From: an uncultured Flavobacteriales bacterium
GTDB taxonomy: Bacteria > Bacteroidota > Bacteroidia > Flavobacteriales > Flavobacteriaceae
DNA length: 44,217 nucleotides
NCBI GenBank assembly: GCA_913020155.1
Contig: CAJWBA010000017.1
Span: 1 to 44,217 of the forward strand
Reading direction: 5' to 3'
The notes under the pieces were generated by a model. It was not told where the DNA came from, ran no database searches, and saw only the letters and a program-made list of their open reading frames with translations. Below, piece by piece: positions 35,862-44,217 of the stretch; the stretch's first letter is position 1; each line of letters begins with the position of its first letter. Position numbers and translations under genes: made by a program.

Positions 35862-37769
35862 TTAAGATAAAGCCTTTTTGATTTCGTCTACAATTTCAGG
35901 GTTCAGTAAAGTAGAAATATCCCCCAATTGATCCATTTCATTGGAAGCAATTTTACGTAATATTCGTCTCATAATTTTTCCACTTCTTGTTTTGGGTAAA
36001 CCGCTAACAATCAAAACCCTATCGGGTTTGGCTATTGGACCAATGGTTTTGGATATTAAGTCCCTAATTTCTTGAATCAAGCTGACTGGATTTTCGGATA
36101 TTCCGTACAATATCACGTAAGCCATCAAGGCATTTCCTTTGATATCATGGGGATAACTAACCACTGCACTTTCCACAACTTGAGGATGCTCATTGATTGC
36201 ATTTTCGATAGGTGCTGTTCCTAAGTTATGACCAGAAACAATTACAACATCATCTACCCTACCTGTAATTCGATAATTTCCATTTTCGTCTCTCAAAGCT
36301 CCATCACCGGGGAAATATCGACCAGGAAAAGCAGAGAAATAAACCTCTTGATACCGTTTGTGGTCTCCCCAAATCGTTCGGGCTATTGACGGCCAAGGAT
36401 AATTAATGGTCAAAATACCTTCTGCCGTGGTATCCATCAAAACATTACCCTTATCATCGACCAATGCGGCTTGAATTCCCGGTAAAGGTAACGTTGCAAA
36501 AGTTGGTTTTTGATCCGTCACTCCCGCGAGACTTGAGATTAAAATCCCGCCTGTTTCGGTTTGCCACCAAGTATCTACTATGGGTACATTACTTTTTCCA
36601 ACATTTTTATCATACCAATGCCATGCCTCTTCATTGATGGGTTCCCCTACAGACCCCAAAACTTTGAGGGAACTCAAATCATGATTGGTAACATGTGTTG
36701 TTGGGTGTTTTGCCAATGCTCGAATAGCAGTTGGTGCTGTGTAAAATTGATTGACTTTGTGTTTTTCACATATTTTCCAAAATCGATTCCAATCGGGGTA
36801 TGAGGGTACTCCTTCAAAATGAACAGATGTTGCACCAACCAGCAAGGGACCATAAACCATGTAGCTGTGACCCGTTATCCAACCAATATCAGCGGTACAC
36901 CAATAAATATCATCCTGTTTGTACTGAAAAACATTCATGAAACTGTAGGCCGTGTAAACCATGTAACCACCACAAGTATGAACCATTCCTTTGGGTTTTC
37001 CAGTAGATCCAGAAGTGTACAAAATAAATAATTCGTCCTCAGCATCCATTATTTGAGGAGTACATGTGGTTGAGAGTCCGTCAATAAAATCGTGCCACCA
37101 AACATCTAAGCGATTGTTCCATGAAATAGATTCAAAAACGTGTTGTAATACGATGCATTTTTTGATGGAATCACATGATTTTAGCGCATCATCTGCAATG
37201 TCTTTGAGAGGAACTGTTTTACCTCCTCTAAAGGCACCATCCGCAGTAATTAAAATACTACATCTTGAATCTTGAATTCGAGCAGCGAGCGCTGATGCAG
37301 AAAATCCTGCAAATACAACTGAATGAATGGCACCAATTCTGGCACAGGCCAAAACAGCAATTGTTAACCCAGGAACCATAGGGAGGTAAATACATACACG
37401 ATCACCTTTGGTTACTCCAAGGTTGTTTAGACCATTTGCAAATTTACAAACTTCATCCAATAGTTCTTTGTAAGTTAACTTAACCGCTGTGTCTTGAGGT
37501 TCGTTTGGCTCCCAAATAAGAGCCAATTTATCTGGATGAGTTTCTACATGTCGATCCAAACAACTCTCAGTAATATTCAGTTTACCACCCGAGAACCATT
37601 CGGTAGTATGGGTACCATTCCAATCGTATTGAACTACTTTTTCAAATGGCGTTTTCCAAATAAAGGTAGAGGCTATCTCTCCCCAAAAACTCTCTGGATC
37701 TGAAACAGCTCGTTGCTGTGCTTTTGTAAATTCTTCTTTGGTCTTGAGTTTAAAATCCTCGAGTATCAT
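35862..37769 (-). CDS. acs: Acetyl-coenzyme A synthetase (AMP-forming)
   Basis: Acs converts acetate, ATP and CoA to acetyl-CoA in two steps through acetyl-AMP, in the cytoplasm. The 635-residue protein has the usual length. It shows the adenylate-forming P-loop YTSGSTGKPKGMVH near residue 250, the VVFAGFSASALAARI acetyl/CoA region near 160, DTWWQTETGG near 400, and the C-terminal hinge with the GRVDDVV motif. The regulatory and catalytic lysine lies at about residue 598 in TRSGKIMRR, which in other bacteria is inactivated by acetylation. It is transcribed alone, convergent with TauE/SafE and divergent from DUF983. With AlkB nearby it could serve growth on two-carbon or fatty-acid-derived acetate, which is inference. 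Confidence 0.97.
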   Translation of the reverse strand: MILEDFKLKTKEEFTKAQQRAVSDPESFWGEIASTFIWKTPFEKVVQYDWNGTHTTEWFSGGKLNITESCLDRHVETHPDKLALIWEPNEPQDTAVKLTYKELLDEVCKFANGLNNLGVTKGDRVCIYLPMVPGLTIAVLACARIGAIHSVVFAGFSASALAARIQDSRCSILITADGAFRGGKTVPLKDIADDALKSCDSIKKCIVLQHVFESISWNNRLDVWWHDFIDGLSTTCTPQIMDAEDELFILYTSGSTGKPKGMVHTCGGYMVYTAYSFMNVFQYKQDDIYWCTADIGWITGHSYMVYGPLLVGATSVHFEGVPSYPDWNRFWKICEKHKVNQFYTAPTAIRALAKHPTTHVTNHDLSSLKVLGSVGEPINEEAWHWYDKNVGKSNVPIVDTWWQTETGGILISSLAGVTDQKPTFATLPLPGIQAALVDDKGNVLMDTTAEGILTINYPWPSIARTIWGDHKRYQEVYFSAFPGRYFPGDGALRDENGNYRITGRVDDVVIVSGHNLGTAPIENAINEHPQVVESAVVSYPHDIKGNALMAYVILYGISENPVSLIQEIRDLISKTIGPIAKPDRVLIVSGLPKTRSGKIMRRILRKIASNEMDQLGDISTLLNPEIVDEIKKALS

Positions 37770-37873
37770 ACAGTAGTTTTAGAGCCTCTAATATAAAATA
37801 ATCTTCATAAATTCTTTCTTAAAGAAATTTTAAATTATTCAAAATTCCTCATATTTTTACTAAAAAATAAAAA

Positions 37874-38266
37874 ATGATTTTTTCAAAGGGAAACAAACTC
37901 AACAGCATAATTCCCATTCGATGTCCGCAGTGTCACAAAGGGAAATTTCTTAAAACTTTTGTTTATGATTTATCACGATTCACAGCAGTAAGAAATCAAT
38001 GTGACTGTTGTGGTTTGAAATACAGATTAGAACCTAGCTTTTATTTTGGATCCATGTATGTTGCCTATGCCATTGGAGTCGCTTTAATGGTAATAATTAC
38101 CCTTATTTCTTATGTGATCAGCTCTACTTTTTCATTCCTAACAACTTTTGTGTCCATTTGCATTGTTATGGTACTCCTTGGTCCATACATCAATGCGCTA
38201 TCCAAAATAATTTGGGCTAATATGTTTTTTTCTTACCAAGAAATTCATTCAACTGATAAAGAGTAA
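37874..38266 (+). CDS. DUF983 domain membrane protein
   Basis: This 130-residue protein of the DUF983 family begins with a zinc-ribbon-like module, CPQCHKGKF (Cys at about residues 18 and 21) and CDCCGLKYRLEPSFYFGSMY (about 44-63). Two membrane segments follow, near residues 63-85 and 88-110. DUF983 has no established biochemical role; members near respiratory genes have been linked to oxidase assembly, but no oxidase genes are here. It is divergent from acs, with 104 bp between them, and followed by a 201-bp space before the aquaporin gene in which I see nothing certain. Confidence 0.87.
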   Translation: MIFSKGNKLNSIIPIRCPQCHKGKFLKTFVYDLSRFTAVRNQCDCCGLKYRLEPSFYFGSMYVAYAIGVALMVIITLISYVISSTFSFLTTFVSICIVMVLLGPYINALSKIIWANMFFSYQEIHSTDKE

Positions 38267-38467
38267 ATATACATTGATTAACTGCCTTAAAAAGGATTTT
38301 TTAAATAATTAAAAAAAGGGATAAACCCCAGAAATTTTAATAAATTGATAGAAAATCAATACGGATACAACAAACCAATCTAATTTTTTTATGATGATAA
38401 ATTAAATCTCCCAGATAGCAAAAATATTAATTGCTTTAACGAACTTAGCTTCAAATAAAAATATTAT

Positions 38468-39208
38468 ATGACACCATTTATTGCTGAATTTATTGGAACT
38501 GCCATCCTCTTACTGCTCGGAACTGGAGTTGTAGCTAATGTTAGCCTAAAAAATACTTATGCTGAAGGTCAAAATTCAATAGTATTGATAACATCCGCAT
38601 GGGGTTTTGCCGTTTTTGTTGGCGCATATGCGACAGGACAATTCAGTAGTGCTCACCTAAATCCTGCTGTAACTATTGGATTAGCAATAATTGGAAAGTT
38701 TTCATGGAGTATGGTTTCGACTTATTTTCTAGCGCAATTATTAGGAGCAATGTTTGGAAGTTGGTTGAGTTATCTGGTTTATATTGATCATTTCCGTATG
38801 ACTGACGATGAGGATACTGTTCGAGGTACTTTTTGTACAACCCCTGCAATGCGTAATTTTAAAAATAATTTTTTTAGTGAGTTCTTAGGAACATTCATGT
38901 TGATATTTGGAATATTTTTTATTGTTTCACCAAACATAGAAATTGAAGGTTCTACAATTCAAAATTTTGGAATTGGTTCTTTGGAAGCCCTACCTGTTGG
39001 TATATTAGTTTGGGTAATTGGAATGAGTTTGGGCGGAACCACAGGTTATGCAATTAACCCAGCTCGTGATTTAGGACCAAGATTGGTGTACCAAATGCTA
39101 CCTCGTAAAAACAAAAAAGTTGATTGGGCTTATGCATGGATACCCGTATTTGCACCTCTTACCGCTGCTATTGCTGCGGGAGTACTTTACAATTTTCTAA
39201 TGAACTAA
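38468..39208 (+). CDS. MIP-family aquaglyceroporin (glycerol facilitator type)
   Basis: This 246-residue protein has six membrane segments and both channel-lining Asn-Pro-Ala boxes: HLNPAVTIG near residue 65 and INPARDLGPRL near 200. The Asp after the second NPAR is the mark that distinguishes glycerol facilitators (GlpF) from water-only aquaporins. The start MTPFIAEFIGTAILLLLGTG carries the conserved Glu of helix 1. It likely conducts glycerol or other small neutral solutes through the inner membrane. No glycerol kinase gene is adjacent, so it is not in a glp operon here. It is convergent with rny, 19 bp apart. Confidence 0.92.
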   Translation: MTPFIAEFIGTAILLLLGTGVVANVSLKNTYAEGQNSIVLITSAWGFAVFVGAYATGQFSSAHLNPAVTIGLAIIGKFSWSMVSTYFLAQLLGAMFGSWLSYLVYIDHFRMTDDEDTVRGTFCTTPAMRNFKNNFFSEFLGTFMLIFGIFFIVSPNIEIEGSTIQNFGIGSLEALPVGILVWVIGMSLGGTTGYAINPARDLGPRLVYQMLPRKNKKVDWAYAWIPVFAPLTAAIAAGVLYNFLMN

Positions 39209-39227
39209 AGAGCTCCGCTATTTCACT

Positions 39228-40793
39228 CTATTTAGCCACGTTTACCACTCTGGTTTCACGAATAACAGTAATTTTTACCTGACCGGGATAAGTCATTTCG
39301 GTTTGAATTTTTTGTGAAATTTTAAAAGATAATTCTGCAGCATTGTTGTCAGAAACCTTTTCGCTTTCAACAATTACGCGCAATTCTCTTCCGGCTTGAA
39401 TAGCATAAGCTTTGCTCACCCCATTGAAGTCTAAAGCAATGGCTTCAAGATCTTTCAATCTTTGGATGTAACTGTCCAGCACTTGACGACGAGCTCCAGG
39501 ACGTGCTCCAGAAATGGCATCACAAACTTGAACGATTGGTGACAATAATGAATTCATTTCTATTTCGTCATGGTGTGCTCCAATAGCGTTGCAAACGTCC
39601 GATTTTTCACCATATTTTTCGGCCCACTGCATCCCCAAAATAGCATGAGGTAATTCAGACTCTTCCTCAGGTACTTTTCCAATATCGTGAAGAAGTCCTG
39701 CACGTTTAGCTAATTTTGGATTCAATCCTAATTCAGACGCCATTACTCCACAAAGTTTTGAAACTTCCCGGGAGTGTTGTAAAAGATTTTGACCATAAGA
39801 AGAACGGTATTTCATTCGACCTATGATTTTGATTAGCTCGGGATTTAAACCATGAATTCCCAGATCAACAACAGTTCGCTTTCCTACCTCAATTATTTCT
39901 TTTTCGATTTGTTTGGTGGTTTTGTTAACCACTTCCTCAATTCGAGCAGGATGAATTCTTCCGTCAGTAACCAAACGATGTAAAGATAAACGTGCAATTT
40001 CCCTTCTAATAGGATCAAAGCAGGATAAGATAATCGCTTCGGGAGTATCATCAACAATAATTTCTACCCCAGTGGTGGCTTCAATTGCCCGAATATTTCT
40101 TCCTTCACGTCCAATGATTCGACCTTTTACATCGTCAGATTCTAAATTAAAAACAGACACACAATTTTCTACAGCTTCCTCTGTTCCGATGCGTTGAATT
40201 GTACTGATTATTATTTTTTTAGCTTCTTGTTCTGCTGATAATTTAGCTTCTTCTATGGATTGCTGAATGAATGACATAGCATCGGTTTTGGCCTTATCTT
40301 CCAAGGAAGTAATCAACTCTTTTTTAGCATCATCAGCGGACAAGCCCGAAACCTCCTCTAACTTCGATTGATACGTTTTTTGGACAGTATCTAGAGATTG
40401 GTTTTTGTGGTCAAGCTTTTGAATGCGCTGATCTAAATTGACACTTTTTTGGTCAAAGCTTTTGTTCAAATCTCTGTTGCGCTGTAATTCTTTGTTTAAA
40501 TTTTTTTCCTTATCCCGGATTTGATTCTCAACTTCAATAATTTGTTTTTCCCGTGAGCTTATTACCTTTTCATGATCACTCTTGAGTTCAATAAAACGCT
40601 CTTTTGCTTGAAGCATCTTTTCTTTCTTAATTCGATCAGATTCTTGATGAGATTTTTTGATAATACTCCGGGCTTGCTGTTCACTCTTCTTGATAATAGA
40701 ATAAGATCTATTTTTTTGTATTATTTGCATGATCAAAAGTCCTAGAAGAAATCCTCCAATACTTGATGACACGATGAGTATGGCAGTTGTCAT
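39228..40793 (-). CDS. rny: Ribonuclease Y
   Basis: RNase Y is a membrane-anchored endoribonuclease that starts mRNA decay. The 521-residue protein has the full layout: an N-terminal membrane segment ([19 protein letters not shown], residues 7-25), a long charged coiled coil to about 190, a KH domain with [15 protein letters not shown] near 215-230, and an HD domain with [11 protein letters not shown] near 355 and the downstream [11 protein letters not shown]. It is the last gene of the minus-strand group coiled-coil protein, zapA, 6S RNA, rny. The length matches Bacillus RNase Y (about 520). The 6S RNA gene lies directly upstream, so the promoter of rny may lie in or before it. Confidence 0.96.
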   Translation of the reverse strand: MTTAILIVSSSIGGFLLGLLIMQIIQKNRSYSIIKKSEQQARSIIKKSHQESDRIKKEKMLQAKERFIELKSDHEKVISSREKQIIEVENQIRDKEKNLNKELQRNRDLNKSFDQKSVNLDQRIQKLDHKNQSLDTVQKTYQSKLEEVSGLSADDAKKELITSLEDKAKTDAMSFIQQSIEEAKLSAEQEAKKIIISTIQRIGTEEAVENCVSVFNLESDDVKGRIIGREGRNIRAIEATTGVEIIVDDTPEAIILSCFDPIRREIARLSLHRLVTDGRIHPARIEEVVNKTTKQIEKEIIEVGKRTVVDLGIHGLNPELIKIIGRMKYRSSYGQNLLQHSREVSKLCGVMASELGLNPKLAKRAGLLHDIGKVPEEESELPHAILGMQWAEKYGEKSDVCNAIGAHHDEIEMNSLLSPIVQVCDAISGARPGARRQVLDSYIQRLKDLEAIALDFNGVSKAYAIQAGRELRVIVESEKVSDNNAAELSFKISQKIQTEMTYPGQVKITVIRETRVVNVAK

Positions 40794-40815
40794 AATTGAT
40801 TTTTATTAAAAAAAA

Positions 40816-40978
40816 GCCTGCGTTAGCTTCGAGGTTTGTATAAACTCCGTAAAAAAAAGGTTTGCGGCTAACCAACTGGTCAAGGATCTGTTCGAGGACA
40901 GCATGCTTTTACAATATGGACTCACCTCTCATATAAATAAGATCGTTGAGTTTATCAAAAATTTAAACTAATACAGGC
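40816..40978 (-). ncRNA. ssrS: 6S RNA
   Basis: The roughly 163-nt minus-strand segment between zapA and rny folds like 6S RNA, the regulator that binds the housekeeping RNA polymerase. Closing stem: GCCTGTATTAG (40978-40968) pairs with CTAACGCAGGC (40826-40816), 11 positions with one A-C mismatch and one G-T. Next comes an asymmetric bubble (TTTAAATTTTTG opposite ACAAACCTCGAAG) and a second stem where ATAAACTC pairs with GAGTTTAT. The apical part contains GCATGCTGTCC and TTGGTTAGCC. The 3' end is a GGC followed by a T-run. The position just after zapA is the same as in Escherichia coli, which supports the call. The exact 5' end is approximate. Confidence 0.83.
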
Positions 40979-41009
40979 AGTAATGTATTTTTTGTTTTTA
41001 AAGAACGTT

Positions 41010-41306
41010 TCAGAATATGGCCATGTGGTTTTCAATCATTTTATTTAGTTGATTGATTTTTTCATGTGTAAAGGTCACAACATTATTTTCTAGGGTACTT
41101 TTTTGTTCCAACTGGGTTGCATATTGCAAAGAACACATTGCCAAGACATCTTGCTTATCACGAACGGCATAGCTTTGCTCCAACTGTTTAATCATTGCTT
41201 CAATTTTTTTTGCAGATTTTCTTAAATCTTCTTCTTGTTCGGGTGCTACCGACAAGGGATAAACTCGATCTGCTATTGTTAATTTTATTTTTAGCAATTC
41301 ACTCAT
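41010..41306 (-). CDS. zapA: Cell division protein ZapA
   Basis: ZapA binds and bundles FtsZ filaments in the division ring. The ATG at 41306 gives 98 residues; a longer frame from 41342 adds atypical residues. The N-terminal half LLKIKLTIADRVYPLSV, then EEDLRKSAKKIEAMI, matches the ZapA domain, and the C-terminal part (residues 60-98) is a coiled coil (KSTLENNVVTFTHEKINQL) as in known ZapA. It lies 5 bp after the stop of a coiled-coil protein gene, in one transcript, and just upstream of the 6S RNA. The length is normal. Confidence 0.9.
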   Translation of the reverse strand: MSELLKIKLTIADRVYPLSVAPEQEEDLRKSAKKIEAMIKQLEQSYAVRDKQDVLAMCSLQYATQLEQKSTLENNVVTFTHEKINQLNKMIENHMAIF

Positions 41307-41311
41307 AAAAA

Positions 41312-41608
41312 TCAAGCTATATCTTGCAATTGAATCATACATCCTTCGACTTGTTCAATCAGCGTTTTAATTTTATTTTTAGTCTTTGTATCTCTTTTGT
41401 TAACGCCGAGTAATGAATTAGCCATTTCCAAAGAAGCATTTGCTTTTTTGAGAGTTTTGTTCTCTTCAGAAATTTTATTTTGCAACATTTTACTTCCTTC
41501 CAGTTGTTTTGAAAGAGACTGCAATGCATGATTGTTTTCCTCTAATTTGTTCAAAAGTAAAACCAAATTTCGTTCAAGAAGTTCAACATTATTATTGTTT
41601 TCACTCAT
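41312..41608 (-). CDS. Small coiled-coil protein upstream of zapA (possible ZapB-like partner)
   Basis: This 98-residue protein starts from the ATG at 41608 (an in-frame GTG nine bases upstream is less likely). It is almost entirely a predicted coiled coil, with heptad leucines through NLVLLLNKLEENNHALQSL and ISEENKTLKKANASLEMAN, and a C-terminal KIKTLIEQVEGCMIQL helix. It has no signal peptide and no catalytic motifs. Its position 5 bp before zapA and its composition suggest a division-ring accessory protein in the style of ZapB, but I cannot claim homology to ZapB from sequence. Unrelated coiled-coil roles are possible. Confidence 0.7.
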   Translation of the reverse strand: MSENNNNVELLERNLVLLLNKLEENNHALQSLSKQLEGSKMLQNKISEENKTLKKANASLEMANSLLGVNKRDTKTKNKIKTLIEQVEGCMIQLQDIA

Positions 41609-41720
41609 AAATGACACACAACTCCTATTTATACAAATTTAAGAATTTTAAATCTATTCCGGAGTTTTTAGGCATACCAATTCTTAAATTTAACAAAATT
41701 TTAAATATATTGAAGTTCCC

Positions 41721-42068
41721 CTATTTACTCAAAACGATCATTACTTTCTTAGCAGATTCAAGGGGTACAAAAAGATAATCATGATGAAATGCAGCAATCA
41801 TATTACAAGGAATATTCTCTTTGGAAAGTACACCAGAAATATGTGCGGTAATTCCAATTGCTGACAGTGAGGTAAAAGTTTCTACAGAAATGAATGCCCA
41901 CAATTGATTGAAGGATACATTATGCTTTTCAGCTACAGCCTTTGGCACCAAAAAGGTCTTGCACTCTTTTTCTTTAAATGAAAATAGAATTTCATCTTCT
42001 GAAAATGGATTTGTGTTTAAAGAACAATAAATGTATACTTCTGAATGTAATTTAAATTTAAGTTTCAT
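41721..42068 (-). CDS. ACT-domain protein (COG3602-like)
   Basis: This 115-residue protein is built from a tandem ACT-like fold. The N-terminal part has VYIYCSLN near residue 11 and the second ACT domain (about 55-115) has LSAIGITAHISGVLSKENIPCNMIAAFHHDYLFVPLE, of which SxIGITAxISxxL and HHDYLFVP are the family marks. Such single-protein ACT families are believed to bind amino acids and act as regulators, but no ligand is known. No amino-acid biosynthesis gene is adjacent. The start is an ATG directly before the conserved region. It is divergent from the lipoprotein gene, with about 245 bp between their chosen starts. Confidence 0.82.
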   Translation of the reverse strand: MKLKFKLHSEVYIYCSLNTNPFSEDEILFSFKEKECKTFLVPKAVAEKHNVSFNQLWAFISVETFTSLSAIGITAHISGVLSKENIPCNMIAAFHHDYLFVPLESAKKVMIVLSK

Positions 42069-42313
42069 AAAGTAAATTTAATCCTATTTAATGAATTGAT
42101 CAGCTAATCATAAAAATGTGTTTTAAGTAATATTTGATGTTTTGTGATATAAATAAGTATTTATAATATTGAAAATGACAGGATGTATCCCAAACGTTTG
42201 ATCCGAAGGAGTGTTTGTTTTAGTCGGTCATATGTGATGCTTGCTTCTGTTGTAAAAATTTATTTATGGGGATGATAAGACATAAATTCAAATTACTTAG
42301 CTTTAAAAAAAAA

Positions 42314-43150
42314 ATGAAACCACTACATTTCATAATTGCATGTTCTGTTGCTTTATTTTCAGCTTGTACTCCCAAAAAAAAGTCGATAGCAATAATTGAA
42401 CTGCCCAACATAATGGAAGAAACATCGGGCTTGGCTTCGTTTGGCAACAATTTTTTATCTCACAATGATTCTGGTGGAAGTGCTTCTTTGTATGAATTCG
42501 ATGATTATGGAACATTGGTTAGCGAACACCCTATAATTGGTGCGGTAAATAGAGACTGGGAAGATCTTGCTGAAGATGAAAACTACTTTTATATTGCAGA
42601 TATTGGGAACAACGGTGGAAAACGAAAAGATTTAACCGTTTACAAAACCACTAAAGATTTTAAACTAAAAGATTCCATCAAAATTAAATATCAAAAACAA
42701 AGGTCTTTTGAAAGAAATAAGAAAACCAAATACAATGCCGAAACCTTGATTTCTGTTGGAGATTCACTGGTTATCTTTTCCAAAAACATGAAATCAATGA
42801 ATACTCACCTTTATGTTTTCCCGAAAGAAGGAGGTTCTTATTCGCTTTCTAGTAGAAAAAAGTTTAAGATAAACACCTTAATCACGGGAGGTGATTACCA
42901 CGAGGAAAGCCAAAGGCTTGTGCTAACGGGCTCTCGCCAAGATGGTAGTAACTACCTTTTGAAAGCTGAAAAATTTAAGCTCGAACAGCCAGATTCAATT
43001 AAGTTTGAACTTTTCCCTTTGCCTTTTGAACACGCGCAAGTAGAAGCGATAAAAATTAAAAAAAATAAAGAGGTATGGATCAGCTCAGAGGGAGAGGGCC
43101 TTTCCATTCCTTTTCTTTACCGCGTAGATTTTGATTATCTAAAAAAGTGA
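42314..43150 (+). CDS. Predicted lipoprotein with beta-propeller-like domain
   Basis: I use the ATG at 42314 (278 residues) because it gives a clean lipoprotein signal peptide: MKPLHFIIACSVALFSACT with the lipobox Cys at residue 18. An upstream ATG at 42266 would add 16 atypical residues. The mature part shows repeated beta-strand modules: IMEETSGLASFGNN, HNDSGGSASLYEFDDYG, DWEDLAEDENYFYIADIGNN, and later GDYHEESQRLVLTGS. These resemble beta-propeller proteins of the SdiA-regulated/phytase-like type, in which the acidic D-W-E-D and A-D-I-G-N-N parts may bind metal. The function is unknown. It is followed by a 176-bp space and the M23 gene. Confidence 0.78.
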   Translation: MKPLHFIIACSVALFSACTPKKKSIAIIELPNIMEETSGLASFGNNFLSHNDSGGSASLYEFDDYGTLVSEHPIIGAVNRDWEDLAEDENYFYIADIGNNGGKRKDLTVYKTTKDFKLKDSIKIKYQKQRSFERNKKTKYNAETLISVGDSLVIFSKNMKSMNTHLYVFPKEGGSYSLSSRKKFKINTLITGGDYHEESQRLVLTGSRQDGSNYLLKAEKFKLEQPDSIKFELFPLPFEHAQVEAIKIKKNKEVWISSEGEGLSIPFLYRVDFDYLKK

Positions 43151-43326
43151 TAAGGATAAATTTTAGTTTTCATTGGGGTAGAAAAGTTGAATGTTCGGGA
43201 TCAAAATACAGCACCCCTACCCTCCAAATATCATGCTAACAATAGTAGTGGTAGTCTGATAAAATAAATTTTTAAATGCAATCAATTCAGTTGAATTTGA
43301 AAAAACTCTTTTTTATCTTAGCAGAT

Positions 43327-44217
43327 ATGACAAAGAAGAATTTACTATTGTGGAGTTTTTTGATTTTCAATTTATGTTTTGTTTTGCAAGCTCAGAAGGC
43401 AACTCCTCCCCTTGAGATACCCCTATTACTCTCGGGTAACTTTGGAGAATTTCGAGGAAGTCACTTTCATTCAGGCTTGGACATCAAAACCAGGGGAAGT
43501 CAAGGTTTTAAAGTCAAAAGTATTTTATCAGGTAGCATCAGACGAATCAAAGTTAGTACTTCTGGGTATGGGAAAACAGTATATATAGAGCATACAGACG
43601 GTACAACATCGGTCTATGCACATCTTCAAAAGTTTGCTCCCAAAATTGAAAAAATAGTCAAGAAAAAACAATACCAAAAGCAACGTTTTTTAATTCAAAG
43701 CTATCACAAAAGCAATGAGTTGGTTGTAAAACAAGGAGAAGTCATAGGTTATTCCGGGAACACTGGAGGTTCTTTGGGCCCGCACTTACATTTCGAACTC
43801 CGAGATTCAAAAAGTCAAATGCCCCAAAATCCATTGACCCTTGATTTTGATATTCAAGATACGCAACGCCCTGTAGTTCGAAATATGTATTGCTACAGCC
43901 TTGGTGATTTTCTTCAAAAGAAAAAACAAGAAATACCTTTAGTTAGAAAAAACGATAGTTTGTACAGTACCGATCTTCAGAACTGGTCTGGAAAAAAAGG
44001 AATTGGAATTAGGATGTACGATCGTCAGGATTTGAGTTACAATAAAAATGGTATTTACCAGATCAAAGTTTTGCTCAACGGAAAGGAAGCCATAAAATAC
44101 AGTTTTGACAGCATCAGTTTTGATGATGGTAAATTGATCAGTACGTTGATCGACTATGCTACCTATAAAACCGAGGGGTTTCGTATTCAAAAACTTTTCA
44201 GAGACCTGCCGCATGGG
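43327..44217 (+). CDS. M23 family zinc metallopeptidase (LytM-like), N-terminal part (3' end outside window)
   Basis: The frame from the ATG at 43327 is open to the last base of the window (297 codons). It has a signal peptide (MTKKNLLLWSFLIFNLCFVLQAQ, cleavage near QAQ) and an M23 core placed close to the N-terminus: HFHSGLDIKT (zinc ligands His and Asp, about residues 52-61) and GPHLHFELRD (catalytic and zinc-binding His, about 152-161). Such enzymes cleave peptidoglycan cross-bridges, or act as non-catalytic cell-division activators; here the H-x-x-x-D and H-x-H residues are intact. A beta-rich C-terminal region begins at about residue 180 and continues past the window edge. Likely periplasmic. 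Confidence 0.88.
   Translation, partial: MTKKNLLLWSFLIFNLCFVLQAQKATPPLEIPLLLSGNFGEFRGSHFHSGLDIKTRGSQGFKVKSILSGSIRRIKVSTSGYGKTVYIEHTDGTTSVYAHLQKFAPKIEKIVKKKQYQKQRFLIQSYHKSNELVVKQGEVIGYSGNTGGSLGPHLHFELRDSKSQMPQNPLTLDFDIQDTQRPVVRNMYCYSLGDFLQKKKQEIPLVRKNDSLYSTDLQNWSGKKGIGIRMYDRQDLSYNKNGIYQIKVLLNGKEAIKYSFDSISFDDGKLISTLIDYATYKTEGFRIQKLFRDLPHG

Overview
The window looks like a chromosome segment from a marine-type member of the Flavobacteriaceae (Bacteroidota). The evidence is its low G+C, several families typical of that group (DUF5686 with a carboxypeptidase-regulatory domain, DUF4290, DUF983, DUF493, a Bacteroidetes-type LptD), a TTG-N19-TAnnTTTG promoter in front of the HU gene, and signal peptides ending in A-Q or S-Q. 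Most of it is ordinary housekeeping DNA. I found no CRISPR array, phage, integrase, insertion sequence or recognisable defence system.

Layout. 1-5354: the C-terminal part of lptD (cut by the window edge) and ridA, then, on the minus strand, pfkA, gapA and a BadF/BcrAD-type sugar kinase that probably form one transcription unit. 5443-9861: a large tamB-like outer-membrane assembly gene, divergent from tsaD, rsmE, an AI-2E-type permease gene and a secreted M20 peptidase gene (9906-14043). 14040-15762 (minus): a nitronate monooxygenase-like gene, DUF4442, and the tRNA genes Arg(TCT) and Pro(TGG) with a strong terminator. 15763-22383 is the least conserved part: a DUF5686 outer-membrane protein gene, a broken esterase/depolymerase pseudogene, two secreted proteins of unknown role and one decayed reading frame.

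22384-30431: murA, DUF4290 and DUF493 on the minus strand; a P-loop ATPase gene, a short recQ and fmt on the plus strand; the HU gene with its own promoter and terminator; yqgE/algH; a class IV aminotransferase-like gene and a START-like gene; then tRNA-Met. 31072-39208: flavin reductase, trxB, a gene remnant, an AlkB-type alkane hydroxylase, a DMT permease, a TauE/SafE permease, acetyl-CoA synthetase, DUF983 and an aquaglyceroporin. 39228-41608 (minus): a coiled-coil gene, zapA, 6S RNA and rny, in that transcriptional order. 41721-44217: an ACT-domain protein, a lipoprotein and the N-terminal part of an M23 peptidase.

The points most worth a second look are these. Two genes lack any usual start codon at the position where their conserved N-terminus begins: the P-loop ATPase at 24764 and tamB at 9861. 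A tRNA-Met has an altered T-loop and a mismatch in its anticodon stem. A class IV aminotransferase appears to lack its PLP lysine. A well-supported 6S RNA lies between zapA and rny. MurA carries Asp in place of the fosfomycin-target Cys. Three gene remnants lie in the accessory stretches. None of these amounts to a clear new multi-gene system.
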